A stretch of DNA of 36,871 nucleotides from Chryseobacterium candidae (GCF_004916905.1 NZ_SDLV01000026.1:1-36871), one strand, 5' to 3'. Positions 7,727 through 16,581 are shown, counted from the stretch's first letter. The notes: generated by a model not told the origin, from the sequence alone. Translations and numbers: made by a program.

Positions 7727-9625
7727 TTATTTTACTTCTTCGAAGTCTGCATCCTGTACATCTTCAGCTCCAGCGTTTCCACCAGGGTTCTGAGCGCCTG
7801 CACCTGCATCAGCACCTGGCTGTTGACCAGCTGCATATAATTCTTCAGAAGCTGCCATCCATGCTGCGTCTAATGCTTCAGTTTTAGCTTTTACATCATC
7901 AGCATTTTTAGCTTCGAAAGCTGTTTTTAATTCTGTATGAGCTGCTTCAATAGCTGCTTTTTTGTCAGCAGAAAGCTTTTCACCGAATTCTTTCAATTGT
8001 TTTTCAGTCTGGAAGATCAATCCGTCAGCTTTGTTGAATATTTCAACTTCTTCTTTTCTCTTAGCATCTGCAGCAGAGTTTTCCTGAGCTTCTTTCTTCA
8101 TTCTTTCGATTTCTTCGTCAGAAAGACCTGAAGAAGCCTGGATTTTAATAGACTGCTCCTTGCCAGTTCCTTTATCTTTAGCAGATACACTTAGGATACC
8201 GTTAGCATCAATATCGAAAGTTACTTCAATTTGAGGAACTCCTCTTGGAGCCGGTGGAATATCCTGAAGATCGAATCTACCGATTTCCTTATTATCGTTG
8301 AACATTGGTCTTTCCCCTTGTCCTACTCTGATGCTTACAGCCGGCTGGTTGTCAGAAGCTGTAGAGAATACTTCAGATTTTTTAGTTGGGATCGTAGTGT
8401 TCGCTTCAATTAATTTTGTGAATACGGAACCCATAGTTTCAATACCTAAAGAAAGCGGAGTAACGTCAAGTAGTAACACGTCTTTTACGTCACCTGTTAA
8501 TACACCTCCCTGGATTGCTGCACCAATTGCTACAACCTCATCCGGGTTAACACCTTTAGATGGTTTTTTACCGAAGAATTTTTCTACTTCTTCCTGGATA
8601 ATCGGGATTCTTGTAGAACCACCTACCAGAATTACTTCGTCGATATCAGAAGTGGATAAACCAGCATCTTTTAATGCTTTAGCAACAGGCTCCATAGATC
8701 TTCTTACAAGATCTGCAGATAATTGCTCGAATTTAGCTTTTGTTAAAGTCTTCACTAAGTGTTTAGGACCTGTAGCTGTAGCGGTGATATAAGGTAGGTT
8801 GATCTCAGTCTGAGGAGAAGAAGATAACTCAATTTTTGCTTTTTCAGCTGCTTCTTTTAATCTTTGAAGAGCAATGGCATCAGCTTTTAAATCTACCCCT
8901 TCTTCAGCTTTGAATTCATCAGCCATCCAGTTGATGATCACATCATCAAAGTCATCACCTCCTAAGTGTGTATCACCGTTTGTAGATAATACTTCGAATA
9001 CACCGTCTCCTAAATCAAGGATTGAGATATCGAAAGTACCACCTCCAAGGTCATATACTGCAATTTTCTGATCTTTATGGTTTTTATCAAGACCGTACGC
9101 TAATGCTGCTGCTGTAGGCTCGTTGATAATTCTTTCCACTTTAAGACCTGCAATTTCACCCGCTTCTTTCGTAGCCTGTCTCTGTGCATCGTTGAAGTAG
9201 GCAGGAACAGTAATTACTGCTCTTGTTACTTCCTGTCCAAGATAATCTTCAGCAGTTTTCTTCATTTTCTGAAGAGTCATTGCAGAAATTTCCTGTGGAG
9301 TATATTCTCTATCGTCGATTTTTACTTTTACAGTATCGTTTGGCCCGGCAACTACTTTATAAGGTACTCTTGTGATTTCAGAAGCATCATCTTTAAAGTG
9401 TGTTCCGATAAATCTTTTGATAGAGTAAACCGTTTTTGTTGGATTCGTTACAGCCTGTCTTTTTGCAGGATCACCTACTTTTCTTTCTCCGTCTTCCGTA
9501 AAAGCTACGATAGAAGGAGTAGTTCTTTTACCTTCTGCGTTAGGAATTACAACAGGGTCTTTACCCTCCATTACAGCAACACAAGAGTTGGTTGTTCCTA
9601 AGTCAATTCCAATTATTTTACTCAT
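7727..9625 (-). CDS. dnaK: molecular chaperone DnaK (Hsp70)
   Basis: A full-length 632-residue Hsp70. The ATPase domain starts with [17 protein letters not shown] and carries [32 protein letters not shown] and [10 protein letters not shown]. The interdomain linker and substrate-binding domain follow ([16 protein letters not shown]), with a helical lid and a Gly/Ala-rich tail ending in [11 protein letters not shown]. It folds client proteins in the cytoplasm in an ATP cycle driven by DnaJ and GrpE, whose genes are not adjacent. The gene appears monocistronic, with its own terminator. The ATG at 9625 gives the standard N-terminus. I see no CIRCE element and no perfect TAnnTTTG box in the 100 bp upstream, so it may use a heat-shock promoter I cannot recognise. 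Confidence 0.98.
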   Translation of the reverse strand: MSKIIGIDLGTTNSCVAVMEGKDPVVIPNAEGKRTTPSIVAFTEDGERKVGDPAKRQAVTNPTKTVYSIKRFIGTHFKDDASEITRVPYKVVAGPNDTVKVKIDDREYTPQEISAMTLQKMKKTAEDYLGQEVTRAVITVPAYFNDAQRQATKEAGEIAGLKVERIINEPTAAALAYGLDKNHKDQKIAVYDLGGGTFDISILDLGDGVFEVLSTNGDTHLGGDDFDDVIINWMADEFKAEEGVDLKADAIALQRLKEAAEKAKIELSSSPQTEINLPYITATATGPKHLVKTLTKAKFEQLSADLVRRSMEPVAKALKDAGLSTSDIDEVILVGGSTRIPIIQEEVEKFFGKKPSKGVNPDEVVAIGAAIQGGVLTGDVKDVLLLDVTPLSLGIETMGSVFTKLIEANTTIPTKKSEVFSTASDNQPAVSIRVGQGERPMFNDNKEIGRFDLQDIPPAPRGVPQIEVTFDIDANGILSVSAKDKGTGKEQSIKIQASSGLSDEEIERMKKEAQENSAADAKRKEEVEIFNKADGLIFQTEKQLKEFGEKLSADKKAAIEAAHTELKTAFEAKNADDVKAKTEALDAAWMAASEELYAAGQQPGADAGAGAQNPGGNAGAEDVQDADFEEVK

Positions 9626-10087
9626 AATATTTTATATTTTTTCTATTTTTAATTTTATTTACACTCTCAATTTCTCAATATCTGTACCATTTGAAAAATT
9701 ATGACAAAATGACACAATAAAAATAAAAACCCTGATAAAATGGGGTTTCGTATGATTCAATATGGAAATTTTTTCCTGCAAAAATTTATCAGAATGCCAC
9801 CAATAGGACTTATAGTGCTTTTAACTGTTATTTTGAGATTTTTTCTTATAGTTTTCTATATAAAAACCATAAACTGTTATGGCTCATCAGATATATTCTA
9901 TCATTTTCTCCATAAAAAGAAGATCTTATCAATATCAATCGTACAAAAACACACAGATTATCAATGTGATTACCATCAATCTCATCGGTTAATTCACCAA
10001 TCTTCAAAAATTAATCAAAGTTTAACCTAAGAAATAGAGGAAGAATCTTTGCGAATTATTATTTTTGATAAAACATACACATTTAGA
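9626..10087. other. divergent dnaK / ppk1 intergenic region
   Basis: About 460 bp of AT-rich sequence. A 96-codon frame at 9740-10030 is hydrophobic and compositionally like noncoding DNA, so I do not call it. A small inverted repeat (AAACCC/GGGTTT near 9727-9748) lies on the dnaK side. The ppk1 -7 box is at 10060-10067. Confidence 0.5.
10060..10067 (+). promoter_or_regulatory. -7 promoter box of ppk1-ppx
   Basis: TATTTTTG matches TAnnTTTG and ends 20 nt before the chosen ATG at 10088. There is no TTG at the expected -33 position. It lies inside the longer open frame that begins at TTG 10049, arguing against that upstream start. Confidence 0.5.
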
Positions 10088-12160
10088 ATGTCAATACACT
10101 TTAATCCCCGAGATATTACATGGCTTGCCTTTAATGAAAGAGTTTTGCAGGAAGCCATGGATGAAAAAGTTCCCTTACATTTAAGAATACGTTTCCTTGG
10201 AATTTTCTCCAACAATTTAGATGAATTTTTCAGAGTGCGTGTTGCCGGATTAAAGCGTGCCATGGATTTCAAGGAAAAAGTAATTGCTGAATCGTTCTAT
10301 CAGCCGCCCAGCAAAATCCTTCAGCGAATCAATGAAGTTGTAATGAGACAACAGCTGAATTTCGATAAAACATGGAAAAAGATCCAGACCGAAATGGCTG
10401 ATCATAAAGTTTCCATTAAAAATTCCAAAAATCTGACTGCAAAACAAAAAGAATTTGTCAGAGAATATTTCGATGAAGTAGTAGAAGCCAATGTGATTCC
10501 GATTCTTCTTCACGAAAATACGCCTATGCCCTATCTGAGAGACAAAAGTCTTTATCTGGGAGTAGCCATGAGAAAAAAAGACTGGCAGTATTCCAGTAAT
10601 TATGCAATTATTGAAATTCCTTCCCGTTTTGTAGGAAGATTCGTATTGCTGCCAACGGAAGATCCTGAAGAAAGAAATGTAATGCTGTTGGAAGATGTGA
10701 TTACTTTCAATCTGCCCCATATATTCTCTTATTTCGGATATGATGAATTTGCGGCCAATGCATTTAAAGTAACAAAAGATGCCGAGCTGGATCTGGATAA
10801 TGATATCAGAACCAACTTCGCAGAAAAAATAGAAAAAGGACTTAAAAACAGAAGAAAAGGGAAACCTACCCGTTTTGTTTTTGATAAAGATATGGATAAA
10901 GCCCTTTTGGAGCTCCTTATCAGAAAACTGAACCTGACTAAAAAAGACAGTATCATTCCCGGAGGAAAAATTCACAATTTCAAACATTTCATGGATTTCC
11001 CCGATGTTTTTGAAAAGTATGAAAGACCTGTGGAAAGAACTTCTTTTACCCATCAGGCTTTTGAACATGGAGAAAGAGTGACAGATGTTATTTTAAAAGA
11101 AGATGTACTTCTTACTTTCCCTTACCACAAGTACAATCCGGTGATTGATCTTCTTCGTGAAGCGGCGATGGATCCGGATGTAAAATCAATACAAATTACA
11201 GCGTATCGTCTGGCAAGCAGCTCAAAAATCATTAATGCTCTGATCTACGCTGCCAGAAATGGTAAAGAAGTAACGGTAATGCTGGAACTTCAGGCAAGAT
11301 TTGATGAAGAATCCAATCTGAAATGGAAAGATATGCTGGAACCTGAAGGGATTACCGTTCTTGTTGGCATTCCTAATAAAAAAGTACACGCTAAACTTTG
11401 TGTCATCAAAAAGAGAGCACACAATAAAACCATACAGTACGGTTTTGTAAGTACCGGGAATTTCAACGAAAAAACAGCCAGAATATATGGTGATCATCTG
11501 CTGCTGACTGCTGACCGCGGCATCATGGCGGATATCAATAAAGTCTTCAATGTATTGAAAAAACCGAAAGATGACTTTATTCCTATTTTGAAAACTTGTA
11601 AAAATTTATTAGTTTGCCCTCAGTTTATGCGTGAAAAGATTGTTCACCATATTGATAAAGAAATTGAAGAAGCCAAAGCAGGCCGAAGAGCAGAAATCAT
11701 CGTTAAAGTAAATTCAATGAGTGACCGTGCTCTGATTGAAAAAATATATGAAGCTGCTAAGGCCGGGGTGGTAACCAGAATGATTGTAAGAGGTATCTAT
11801 TGTGCCGTAAACCAAAAGGAATTCAAAGAAAAAATAAAAGCCATCAGTATTGTAGACGAATACCTGGAACATGCCAGAGTAATGTATTTTTACAATAAAG
11901 GGTCCGAAGATATGTACATTTCTTCAGCAGACTGGATGACAAGAAACCTTGATTACAGAATTGAAGCAGCCGCTAAAATTACTGACAAAAACCTTAAGAA
12001 GGAATTAAAAGAGATTCTGGACATACAGCTTAAGGATAACGTAAAAGCAAGGATTTTAGACAAAAAACTGAGCAATGAATACGTAAGAAATGATAAACAC
12101 GAATGCCGATCACAAATAGAAACCTATAAATATTTAAAAGCTAAAACAAGCAAAAAATGA
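10088..12160 (+). CDS. ppk1: polyphosphate kinase 1
   Basis: A 690-residue PPK1, the usual length for the family, that reversibly polymerises the terminal phosphate of ATP into polyphosphate. The N-terminal domain has FNPRDITWLAFNERVLQEA and FLGIFSNNLDEFFRVRVAG. The catalytic core has PYHKYNPVIDLLREAA and the autophosphorylated histidine in KKVHAKLCVIKK (His434, close to His435 in E. coli). The second phospholipase D-like half has YGFVSTGNFNEKTARIYGDH and SSADWMTRNLDYRIE. I start at ATG 10088 (MSIHFNPRD) rather than the TTG at 10049, because the extra 13 residues are not family-like and a promoter box lies inside them. The stop overlaps the ppx start (ATGA), indicating translational coupling. 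Confidence 0.96.
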   Translation: MSIHFNPRDITWLAFNERVLQEAMDEKVPLHLRIRFLGIFSNNLDEFFRVRVAGLKRAMDFKEKVIAESFYQPPSKILQRINEVVMRQQLNFDKTWKKIQTEMADHKVSIKNSKNLTAKQKEFVREYFDEVVEANVIPILLHENTPMPYLRDKSLYLGVAMRKKDWQYSSNYAIIEIPSRFVGRFVLLPTEDPEERNVMLLEDVITFNLPHIFSYFGYDEFAANAFKVTKDAELDLDNDIRTNFAEKIEKGLKNRRKGKPTRFVFDKDMDKALLELLIRKLNLTKKDSIIPGGKIHNFKHFMDFPDVFEKYERPVERTSFTHQAFEHGERVTDVILKEDVLLTFPYHKYNPVIDLLREAAMDPDVKSIQITAYRLASSSKIINALIYAARNGKEVTVMLELQARFDEESNLKWKDMLEPEGITVLVGIPNKKVHAKLCVIKKRAHNKTIQYGFVSTGNFNEKTARIYGDHLLLTADRGIMADINKVFNVLKKPKDDFIPILKTCKNLLVCPQFMREKIVHHIDKEIEEAKAGRRAEIIVKVNSMSDRALIEKIYEAAKAGVVTRMIVRGIYCAVNQKEFKEKIKAISIVDEYLEHARVMYFYNKGSEDMYISSADWMTRNLDYRIEAAAKITDKNLKKELKEILDIQLKDNVKARILDKKLSNEYVRNDKHECRSQIETYKYLKAKTSKK

Positions 12161-13041
12161 AGATAGCAGCGATAGACATAGGGAGTAATGCAGCCCGCCT
12201 TCTTATCAATGAAGTAAAGATCAATAACAGAAAGCCTGAGTTCATCAAGCTAAACCTTCTCAGAATTCCCCTGAGACTGGGAATGGATGTTTTCACCATA
12301 GGAAAGATAGGTCCGGAAAGAGAAAAAATGGTCATTGATTCCATGAAAATCTTCAGTGACCTGATGAAAATATATAAAGTAGAACACTACAGAGCCTGTG
12401 CTACCAGTGCTATGCGTGATGCTGCCAATGGTAATGAAATTATCAATCTGGTAAAAGATACCTCGGGAATCAATATCGAAATTATTTCTGGTGATGAAGA
12501 AGCCACTTTGATCTACGAAAATCACGTTGCAGAAGGTCTTGATAAAGAATTTGCCTATCTATATATTGACGTTGGTGGAGGTTCTACAGAGCTTACCTTC
12601 TATGAAAATGGTAAAATGGTCTATGAAAAATCTTTCAATATCGGAACGATCCGCCTTCTCAACAATCTTGTTACAATGGACAACTGGAAAGAAATGAAGG
12701 ATGAAATCAAGAAAAATATTGTCAGTAAAAAACCAATTGTTGCCATCGGATCAGGAGGAAACATCAACAAAGTATTCTCTATGAGTAAAACCAAAGACGG
12801 AAAACCTATGTCTTTGTCTCACCTGAAAAAGGTTTACAAAGAATTCAATGAACTTTCCGTAGAAGAAAGAATGACCAACTACAATCTTAGAGAAGACCGT
12901 GCAGACGTACTGGTGCACGCACTGGGAATTTTCAACAATGTGATGTCATGGTCTGATATTAACAGAATTTTTGTTCCTAAAATCTCTGTAGCAGACGGAC
13001 TGATTCATAATATTTACAGTCAGCTGCAGCATAAAACATAA
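12157..13041 (+). CDS. ppx: exopolyphosphatase, Ppx/GppA family
   Basis: A 294-residue Ppx/GppA phosphatase of the short type, lacking the C-terminal HD-like domain of E. coli Ppx. The actin-like ATPase fold is shown by AAIDIGSNAARLLI at the start, the ATSAMRDAAN segment, ISGDEEATLIYENHV, the glycine-rich YIDVGGGSTELTFYENG and AIGSGGNINKVF. It would release phosphate from polyphosphate chain ends, or hydrolyse pppGpp. It starts within the ppk1 stop (ATGA overlap), so polymer synthesis and breakdown are coexpressed. No clear terminator follows in the 74 bp before the convergent lipoprotein gene. Confidence 0.92.
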   Translation: MKIAAIDIGSNAARLLINEVKINNRKPEFIKLNLLRIPLRLGMDVFTIGKIGPEREKMVIDSMKIFSDLMKIYKVEHYRACATSAMRDAANGNEIINLVKDTSGINIEIISGDEEATLIYENHVAEGLDKEFAYLYIDVGGGSTELTFYENGKMVYEKSFNIGTIRLLNNLVTMDNWKEMKDEIKKNIVSKKPIVAIGSGGNINKVFSMSKTKDGKPMSLSHLKKVYKEFNELSVEERMTNYNLREDRADVLVHALGIFNNVMSWSDINRIFVPKISVADGLIHNIYSQLQHKT

Positions 13042-13115
13042 TCATAAGCAATACTATTAAAGCCAGCCTAAAATTTATTGAAGGGATTTTTTTATTATAT
13101 AAATTAATGTATTGA

Positions 13116-13718
13116 TTATAATTCTTTATAAGAATATTCAATATTGGTCCATAAAACCTGATCTCCTGTTTTGATCATTTCAGAAGGAGTGGTAAAAATA
13201 TTTCCAAAAATATTTTCGTATTGAGTTGTCCCAAAATGAGCGCTTTTAGTAATGAATAGTGCGTCATGGTCATTTCGGGGTACTTTTTTAACGTATCTGT
13301 ATGTTCTTTTTAAAGTGAACAAGGAGGTGTTTTTATTGAAATCACCAATATAAGATGGTTTATTATTGTTATTTTCTTTGATTAATACGGAGTCATTTAC
13401 GATGGTAAAACTATAGGTGAAATCTGTAGTTGAGGTTTCTGATAATAATTTTATCGTTTTGTTTTTAAGATCAAGGGTTATTTTTTCCCAGGCAGGTTCC
13501 TGGTACATACTCCAGTAATTGTTGAGATAAGATTCGTCCGGTGTAGATTTTTCTCCGTTTGATCCTTTGTACAGCACTGTATTTTTTACAGTATAGCTTT
13601 TAAATTGAAATGAGTAAACTTCTTTATCAACAGGTCTCGGATCATCAATTATATTATCGTTGTTTTCGCACGATATCAATGACAATGCCATCATCAGGGC
13701 ATAAAAAGAGTATTTCAT
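13116..13718 (-). CDS. hypothetical lipoprotein
   Basis: A 200-residue protein with a lipoprotein signal (MKYSFYALMMALSLISC, lipobox LISC, Cys17), then a short acidic linker (ENNDNIIDDPRP) that may help surface export. The rest is beta-rich (FTYSFTIVNDSVLIKE, GDFNKNTSLFTLKRTYRYVKK) and looks like the small lipocalin-like lipoproteins common in this phylum, but I cannot name a family. It converges with the ppx gene. Its promoter box is at 13788-13795 and its leader can form a hairpin. Confidence 0.8.
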   Translation of the reverse strand: MKYSFYALMMALSLISCENNDNIIDDPRPVDKEVYSFQFKSYTVKNTVLYKGSNGEKSTPDESYLNNYWSMYQEPAWEKITLDLKNKTIKLLSETSTTDFTYSFTIVNDSVLIKENNNNKPSYIGDFNKNTSLFTLKRTYRYVKKVPRNDHDALFITKSAHFGTTQYENIFGNIFTTPSEMIKTGDQVLWTNIEYSYKEL

Positions 13719-13739
13719 GGTATATTTTTATAAAAAGAG

Positions 13740-13761
13740 GTTTCACGCCTACTAGTGAAAC
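13740..13761 (-). promoter_or_regulatory. hairpin in the lipoprotein leader
   Basis: GTTTCAC (13740-13746) and GTGAAAC (13755-13761) form a 7-bp stem with an 8-nt loop between the -7 box and the start codon. There is no T-run after it on the minus strand long enough to make it a clear terminator. Confidence 0.35.
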
Positions 13762-13787
13762 GGAATAGAGTGAAAATTATAATTTAG

Positions 13788-13795
13788 CAAAAGTA
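13788..13795 (-). promoter_or_regulatory. -7 promoter box of the lipoprotein gene
   Basis: TACTTTTG on the minus strand matches TAnnTTTG and gives a leader of about 60-70 nt. It begins just after the T-tract of the upstream terminator. Confidence 0.45.
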
Positions 13796-13806
13796 AAAAA
13801 TAAAAA

Positions 13807-13840
13807 GGTGAAAAGGTAAATAAACACTTACCTTTTCGCC
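13807..13840 (-). terminator. terminator of the micropeptide/helical-protein cluster
   Basis: On the minus strand a stem (13840-13828 with 13819-13807, one internal mismatch, AAAAGGTAA/TTACCTTTT core) is followed by a T-rich run. It begins 12 nt beyond the stop at 13853. Confidence 0.75.
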
Positions 13841-13852
13841 CTTTAGCTTAAT

Positions 13853-14248
13853 TTATTTTCCAAAATACATCTGATCCTGCTTCTGCTGTTCATTATAAAT
13901 GATCTGGAAGCTGACAGGCATATATTGGTAAAGAAGTTTCCAATGTTGAATTTTTGCATGTTTTTTGAAGCTTTCGAAAGATCTTACAAACAGGTTTTCA
14001 ATCATGGTTCTTACATAAGAATTCCCGTTTCTGTAGATCCAGTCCATCAGTTTGATGTGATGGGCAATGATATTGATCTTTGATTCCTGCAGCAGGTGCT
14101 TCAGATAATTCACGGTAGCCTGCATGATTCCGGCGAAATTGTCCTGTACAGACAACTGGGTGATCTCATGGCGAAGTGGCGGATAGAAAAATTTTAAGTA
14201 TTCAACAGCTATTTTTTGATTAATAGTTTGCATTTGTACTTTCATCAT
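13853..14248 (-). CDS. small helical protein B of a duplicated two-gene module
   Basis: Unknown function. With the start at ATG 14248 the protein has 131 residues; the longer frame uses GTG 14269. It is predicted to be all-helical and soluble. It resembles the neighbour at 14514-14870 in length, in the order of segments and in the central pattern: helix, 'MDWIYRNGNSYVRTMIENLFVRSF' here against 'MDKIYTDGDTILKNAIETTFIYSL' there (each shown only for the matching core: MD.IY.(N/D)G(N/D)...(M/A)IE..F..S). The similarity recalls small DUF7674-like helical proteins, but that assignment is uncertain. It follows a 43-residue membrane micropeptide after 51 nt. Confidence 0.7.
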   Translation of the reverse strand: MMKVQMQTINQKIAVEYLKFFYPPLRHEITQLSVQDNFAGIMQATVNYLKHLLQESKINIIAHHIKLMDWIYRNGNSYVRTMIENLFVRSFESFKKHAKIQHWKLLYQYMPVSFQIIYNEQQKQDQMYFGK

Positions 14249-14299
14249 AATTAAGAATTTTTCAAACACTTTATATTGCAGCTAAATGTATACCAAAAT

Positions 14300-14431
14300 T
14301 TAAAGACAGGCTGCAAAAATAAATACTCCTACGATCACGGCGATGTGAGTAAGCAATATCTCTGTATTGTGCCTGTTAGTAGTGGTTTTCCAGGTTTTCC
14401 AATCTGAAATTCGTCTTATTTTGTTTTTCAT
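14300..14431 (-). CDS. 43-residue single-span membrane micropeptide (module copy 2)
   Basis: Found by reading the minus strand directly. ATG 14431 starts MKNKIRRISDWKTWKTTTN, a strongly basic N-terminus, followed by one hydrophobic span (ILLTHIAVIVGVFIFAAC) and a stop two codons later. By the positive-inside rule the basic end faces the cytoplasm. It precedes a small helical protein gene, as the 54-residue micropeptide does in the other copy of the module. The two micropeptides share layout (basic N-terminus, single C-terminal span) more than sequence. No family recognised. Confidence 0.6.
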   Translation of the reverse strand: MKNKIRRISDWKTWKTTTNRHNTEILLTHIAVIVGVFIFAACL

Positions 14432-14513
14432 AATCTATTGATTGTGAGTTATTTTGGTTTTTGTTTAATTTAAACGCTTTGTAATGAAACGGATGAACAA
14501 TGTAACAAAACCT

Positions 14514-14870
14514 TTATATGCCGTGGCTGTAAATTTGTCTTGAATACACCTTCTGAAGGTTGTCAGAAATATGACTAAAAATCACTTTTCTGTATTCTTC
14601 ACTGCAGAAAGCGGTACAATTGTCCAGAGAATAGATAAAAGTGGTCTCAATAGCATTTTTTAATATCGTATCTCCGTCCGTGTATATTTTGTCCATTTTC
14701 TGTAAACTTCTGAACAGCAGATTTCTGTCATTCTGGCGGATCATATTTTTAATACGTTCCGTGAAAGTCCGTATGATGCTGTATGAGTTTTGAATTTTAA
14801 TTTCTTTTATTTCCCTTTCAAAGTCGGGAACCACATCGGTGATTTCCTTTACGGCTTGTAAATAGTTCAT
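14514..14870 (-). CDS. small helical protein A of a duplicated two-gene module
   Basis: Unknown function. The longest frame runs from 14975, but its first 35 codons overlap, in another frame, the micropeptide gene at 14882-15046. I start at ATG 14870 (MNYLQAVKEITDVVPDFE), 118 residues, 11 nt after the micropeptide stop. The protein is helical and charged, with 'RIKNMIRQNDRNLLFRSLQ' then MDKIYTDGD and AIETTFIYSL, matching the layout of protein B. It has no signal peptide, so it is probably cytoplasmic and may work with its membrane micropeptide partner; that partnership is inferred from gene order only. Confidence 0.7.
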   Translation of the reverse strand: MNYLQAVKEITDVVPDFEREIKEIKIQNSYSIIRTFTERIKNMIRQNDRNLLFRSLQKMDKIYTDGDTILKNAIETTFIYSLDNCTAFCSEEYRKVIFSHISDNLQKVYSRQIYSHGI

Positions 14871-14881
14871 CGTATTATATG

Positions 14882-15046
14882 TTAATGGTGATAGTATTCG
14901 AGTATTTTGATGAAGGCACCAAAAATAAAAATGGTTAAAAAAGCGAAAAAGAGCATATGATAAGGTTTCAGCCATTTTGGAGTTGCCGGGCCTCTGCTTT
15001 TTAATCTTCTGAGCTTGTCGATTCTGTTTAAAGTTTTTAAGTCCAT
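14882..15046 (-). CDS. 54-residue single-span membrane micropeptide (module copy 1)
   Basis: Found by reading the minus strand directly. ATG 15046 starts MDLKTLNRIDKLRRLKSRG, a basic cytoplasmic-type N-terminus, followed by PATPKWLKPYH, one hydrophobic span (MLFFAFLTIFIFGAFIKIL) and EYYHH. The stop codon (TAA, 14884-14882) is 11 nt before the next start, so translation of the pair is probably coupled. The frame conflicts with the upstream extension of the 14514-14975 frame; basic-plus-hydrophobic composition and tight spacing favour the micropeptide. Confidence 0.65.
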   Translation of the reverse strand: MDLKTLNRIDKLRRLKSRGPATPKWLKPYHMLFFAFLTIFIFGAFIKILEYYHH

Positions 15047-15283
15047 TTTTCTATGTTTTCAAATCATGATGCCAATGGTATTCCGTTAGAAATATATCTT
15101 GTTTAAATTATTGATATTTAAATCATTATGATTTTGTTGCTGAGTTTTTAAAACAAAAAAGCATGTCAAAATGATAAGGGTCTTATCAATTTGGAAATGA
15201 AAGACAGAAACTTATGCTATCTGCCATCACAAATGAACGACGGAGAATTCCTTTCCCTCAAAGATCAAATAATTTGGTTTTTT

Positions 15284-15363
15284 GTCATTCTGACGAAGAA
15301 AGAATCTTATTGAAATTCAATTTTATGAAATTCTTCACTACATTTCATTTCATTCAGAATGGC
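15284..15363. repeat. extragenic inverted repeat (GTCATTCTGA type)
   Basis: GTCATTCTGACGAAG (from 15284) and TCAGAATGGC (15354-15363) are inverted partners with one mismatch over 10 bp, and the interior has AAGAATCTT and ATTCTTCA words in opposite orientation. This is the layout of intergenic repeats common in Bacteroidota genomes. It lies just upstream of a promoter. Confidence 0.6.
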
Positions 15364-15431
15364 AGAGGGTGGTAACAATAATGCAGTACAAAATGACATT
15401 TTTTAGTTTTCGCAGTAAGGATAAGAATGAA

Positions 15432-15439
15432 TATCTTTG
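15432..15439 (+). promoter_or_regulatory. -7 promoter box of the NA37 gene
   Basis: TATCTTTG matches TAnnTTTG and ends 20 nt before ATG 15460, the same spacing as at ppk1. It lies inside the longer frame that starts at 15427. Confidence 0.5.
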
Positions 15440-15459
15440 CAGTCCAAATATTCAGAAAA

Positions 15460-16473
15460 ATGTTTTCAAAAATAATAGTACACAGAGTCGGAAATAAGAT
15501 CAACGGAGATTCGCTGACACTTTCCCAGGAGGAATTGAAGCTGGAAGAAGGAATGGCAGAAATGCTTGAAGACTACTTTTTAGGTTCTTTTAAATCGGAA
15601 GAAACTTTTCATTTTTACAGTGATACTTATCTGGTGAATAATCCGGTTTACAGCGCGGTATCTGAGATTTTTGATGATAAATCCAAGTTTATCTGGGAAT
15701 CTGAGAATATTGCCAAACACCTTTTTGAAGCGGCAGAAAATCCAAGAGTTCAGAGTGGAGAACTTTTTATTGTTCTTTTTGAAGATGAAAGTGACCGTCC
15801 TGACAGGGTTGATAAAATCGGGATCTTTAAAACAGAGAAGAGAGAATCTTTCCTGAAAATAAATCCTGCAGAAGAAACATTTGATATTGAAAAAGACCAG
15901 GGAATCGGGTTATCTAAAATTGATAAAGCGGCTTTGATCTACAACAACAATAAAGAAACAGGATATGTACTTTCCGTAGTAGACAACAACAAAAACGGAG
16001 ATATGTATTACTGGTTCGAAGATTTCCTGAAAGTAAAGCAGCGTGATGATGAATATTTCCACACGCAGGAAGCTCTGATGGTGTATAAAGATTATATCAC
16101 AAAACAGCTTCCCCAGGAATTTGAAGTTTCCAAAGCAGATCAGGCAGATTTCCTGAATAAGTCTATCAATTTTTTCAAGGAAAAAGAAGAGTTTAAGCTG
16201 GATGAATTTGCCAATGAGGTATTGGGAGATGAGCATGTGATTGAAAGTTTCGTGAACTTTAAAACAGACTATGAGCAGGATATGCAGGTGAATATAGCGG
16301 AGGAATTCCCGATTAGCGAAGCAGCGGTAAAAAAGACGCAGAGACACTTTAAAAGTATCATTAAACTAGATAAAAACTTTCACATCTACATCCACGGAGA
16401 CAGACAAAAAATCGAAATGGGTGAAGATGACAAAGGAAAATATTACAGACTTTATTTCGAAAAAGAGGTATAA
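15460..16473 (+). CDS. nucleoid-associated protein, NA37/YejK family
   Basis: A 337-residue protein matching the 37-kDa nucleoid-associated family. Features include MFSKIIVHRVGNKINGDSL at the start, a variable helical middle, a GIGLSKIDKAALIYNNNKET segment in the core, DDEYFHTQEALMVYKDYI, and a C-terminal region ending in DKNFHIYIHGDRQKIEMG and YYRLYFEKEV. Known members bind DNA and associate with the nucleoid; their exact role is unclear. I use ATG 15460 rather than 15427, because the first 11 residues of the longer frame contain the promoter box and are not family-like. The gene stands alone, with an inverted repeat 25 nt after its stop. Confidence 0.85.
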   Translation: MFSKIIVHRVGNKINGDSLTLSQEELKLEEGMAEMLEDYFLGSFKSEETFHFYSDTYLVNNPVYSAVSEIFDDKSKFIWESENIAKHLFEAAENPRVQSGELFIVLFEDESDRPDRVDKIGIFKTEKRESFLKINPAEETFDIEKDQGIGLSKIDKAALIYNNNKETGYVLSVVDNNKNGDMYYWFEDFLKVKQRDDEYFHTQEALMVYKDYITKQLPQEFEVSKADQADFLNKSINFFKEKEEFKLDEFANEVLGDEHVIESFVNFKTDYEQDMQVNIAEEFPISEAAVKKTQRHFKSIIKLDKNFHIYIHGDRQKIEMGEDDKGKYYRLYFEKEV

Positions 16474-16498
16474 AAAGAAATTTACGTTCCATAATAAT

Positions 16499-16543
16499 AT
16501 CATAACTTTATTACTATGTTGTAACCAGGAATAAAGTTATGAT
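16499..16543 (+). terminator. 14-bp inverted repeat between the NA37 and cyclase genes
   Basis: Perfect arms (16499-16512 and 16530-16543) around 17 nt. It lies 25 nt after one stop and 38 nt before the next start. There is no T-tract on the plus strand, so it may be a weak terminator or an operator for the downstream gene. Confidence 0.45.
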
Positions 16544-16581
16544 CATTTCATGGAAGCATAACATATGTTAGTCTATGTCAT

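Larger units (their letters stand above)
15047..15459. other. divergent intergenic region before the NA37 gene
   Basis: About 410 bp, AT-rich. It holds the extragenic inverted repeat at 15284-15363 and the -7 box at 15432-15439. On the minus-strand side there is only an imperfect -7 match (around 15059-15066) for the micropeptide operon. Confidence 0.5.

Noticed and set aside
8298..8792. 164-codon plus-strand frame inside dnaK
   Set aside because: It is an antisense shadow of a highly conserved gene with strong codon bias.
9626..9740. CIRCE-type heat-shock operator before dnaK
   Set aside because: I searched for TTAGCACTC/GAGTGCTAA-like arms and found none.
9740..10030. 96-codon hydrophobic frame between dnaK and ppk1
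   Set aside because: Composition matches AT-rich noncoding DNA, no recognisable domain, and it runs up to the ppk1 promoter.
14871..14975. Upstream extension of the small helical protein A to a start at 14975
   Set aside because: It overlaps the 54-residue micropeptide in another frame, and the ATG at 14870 aligns with the paralogue's N-terminus.
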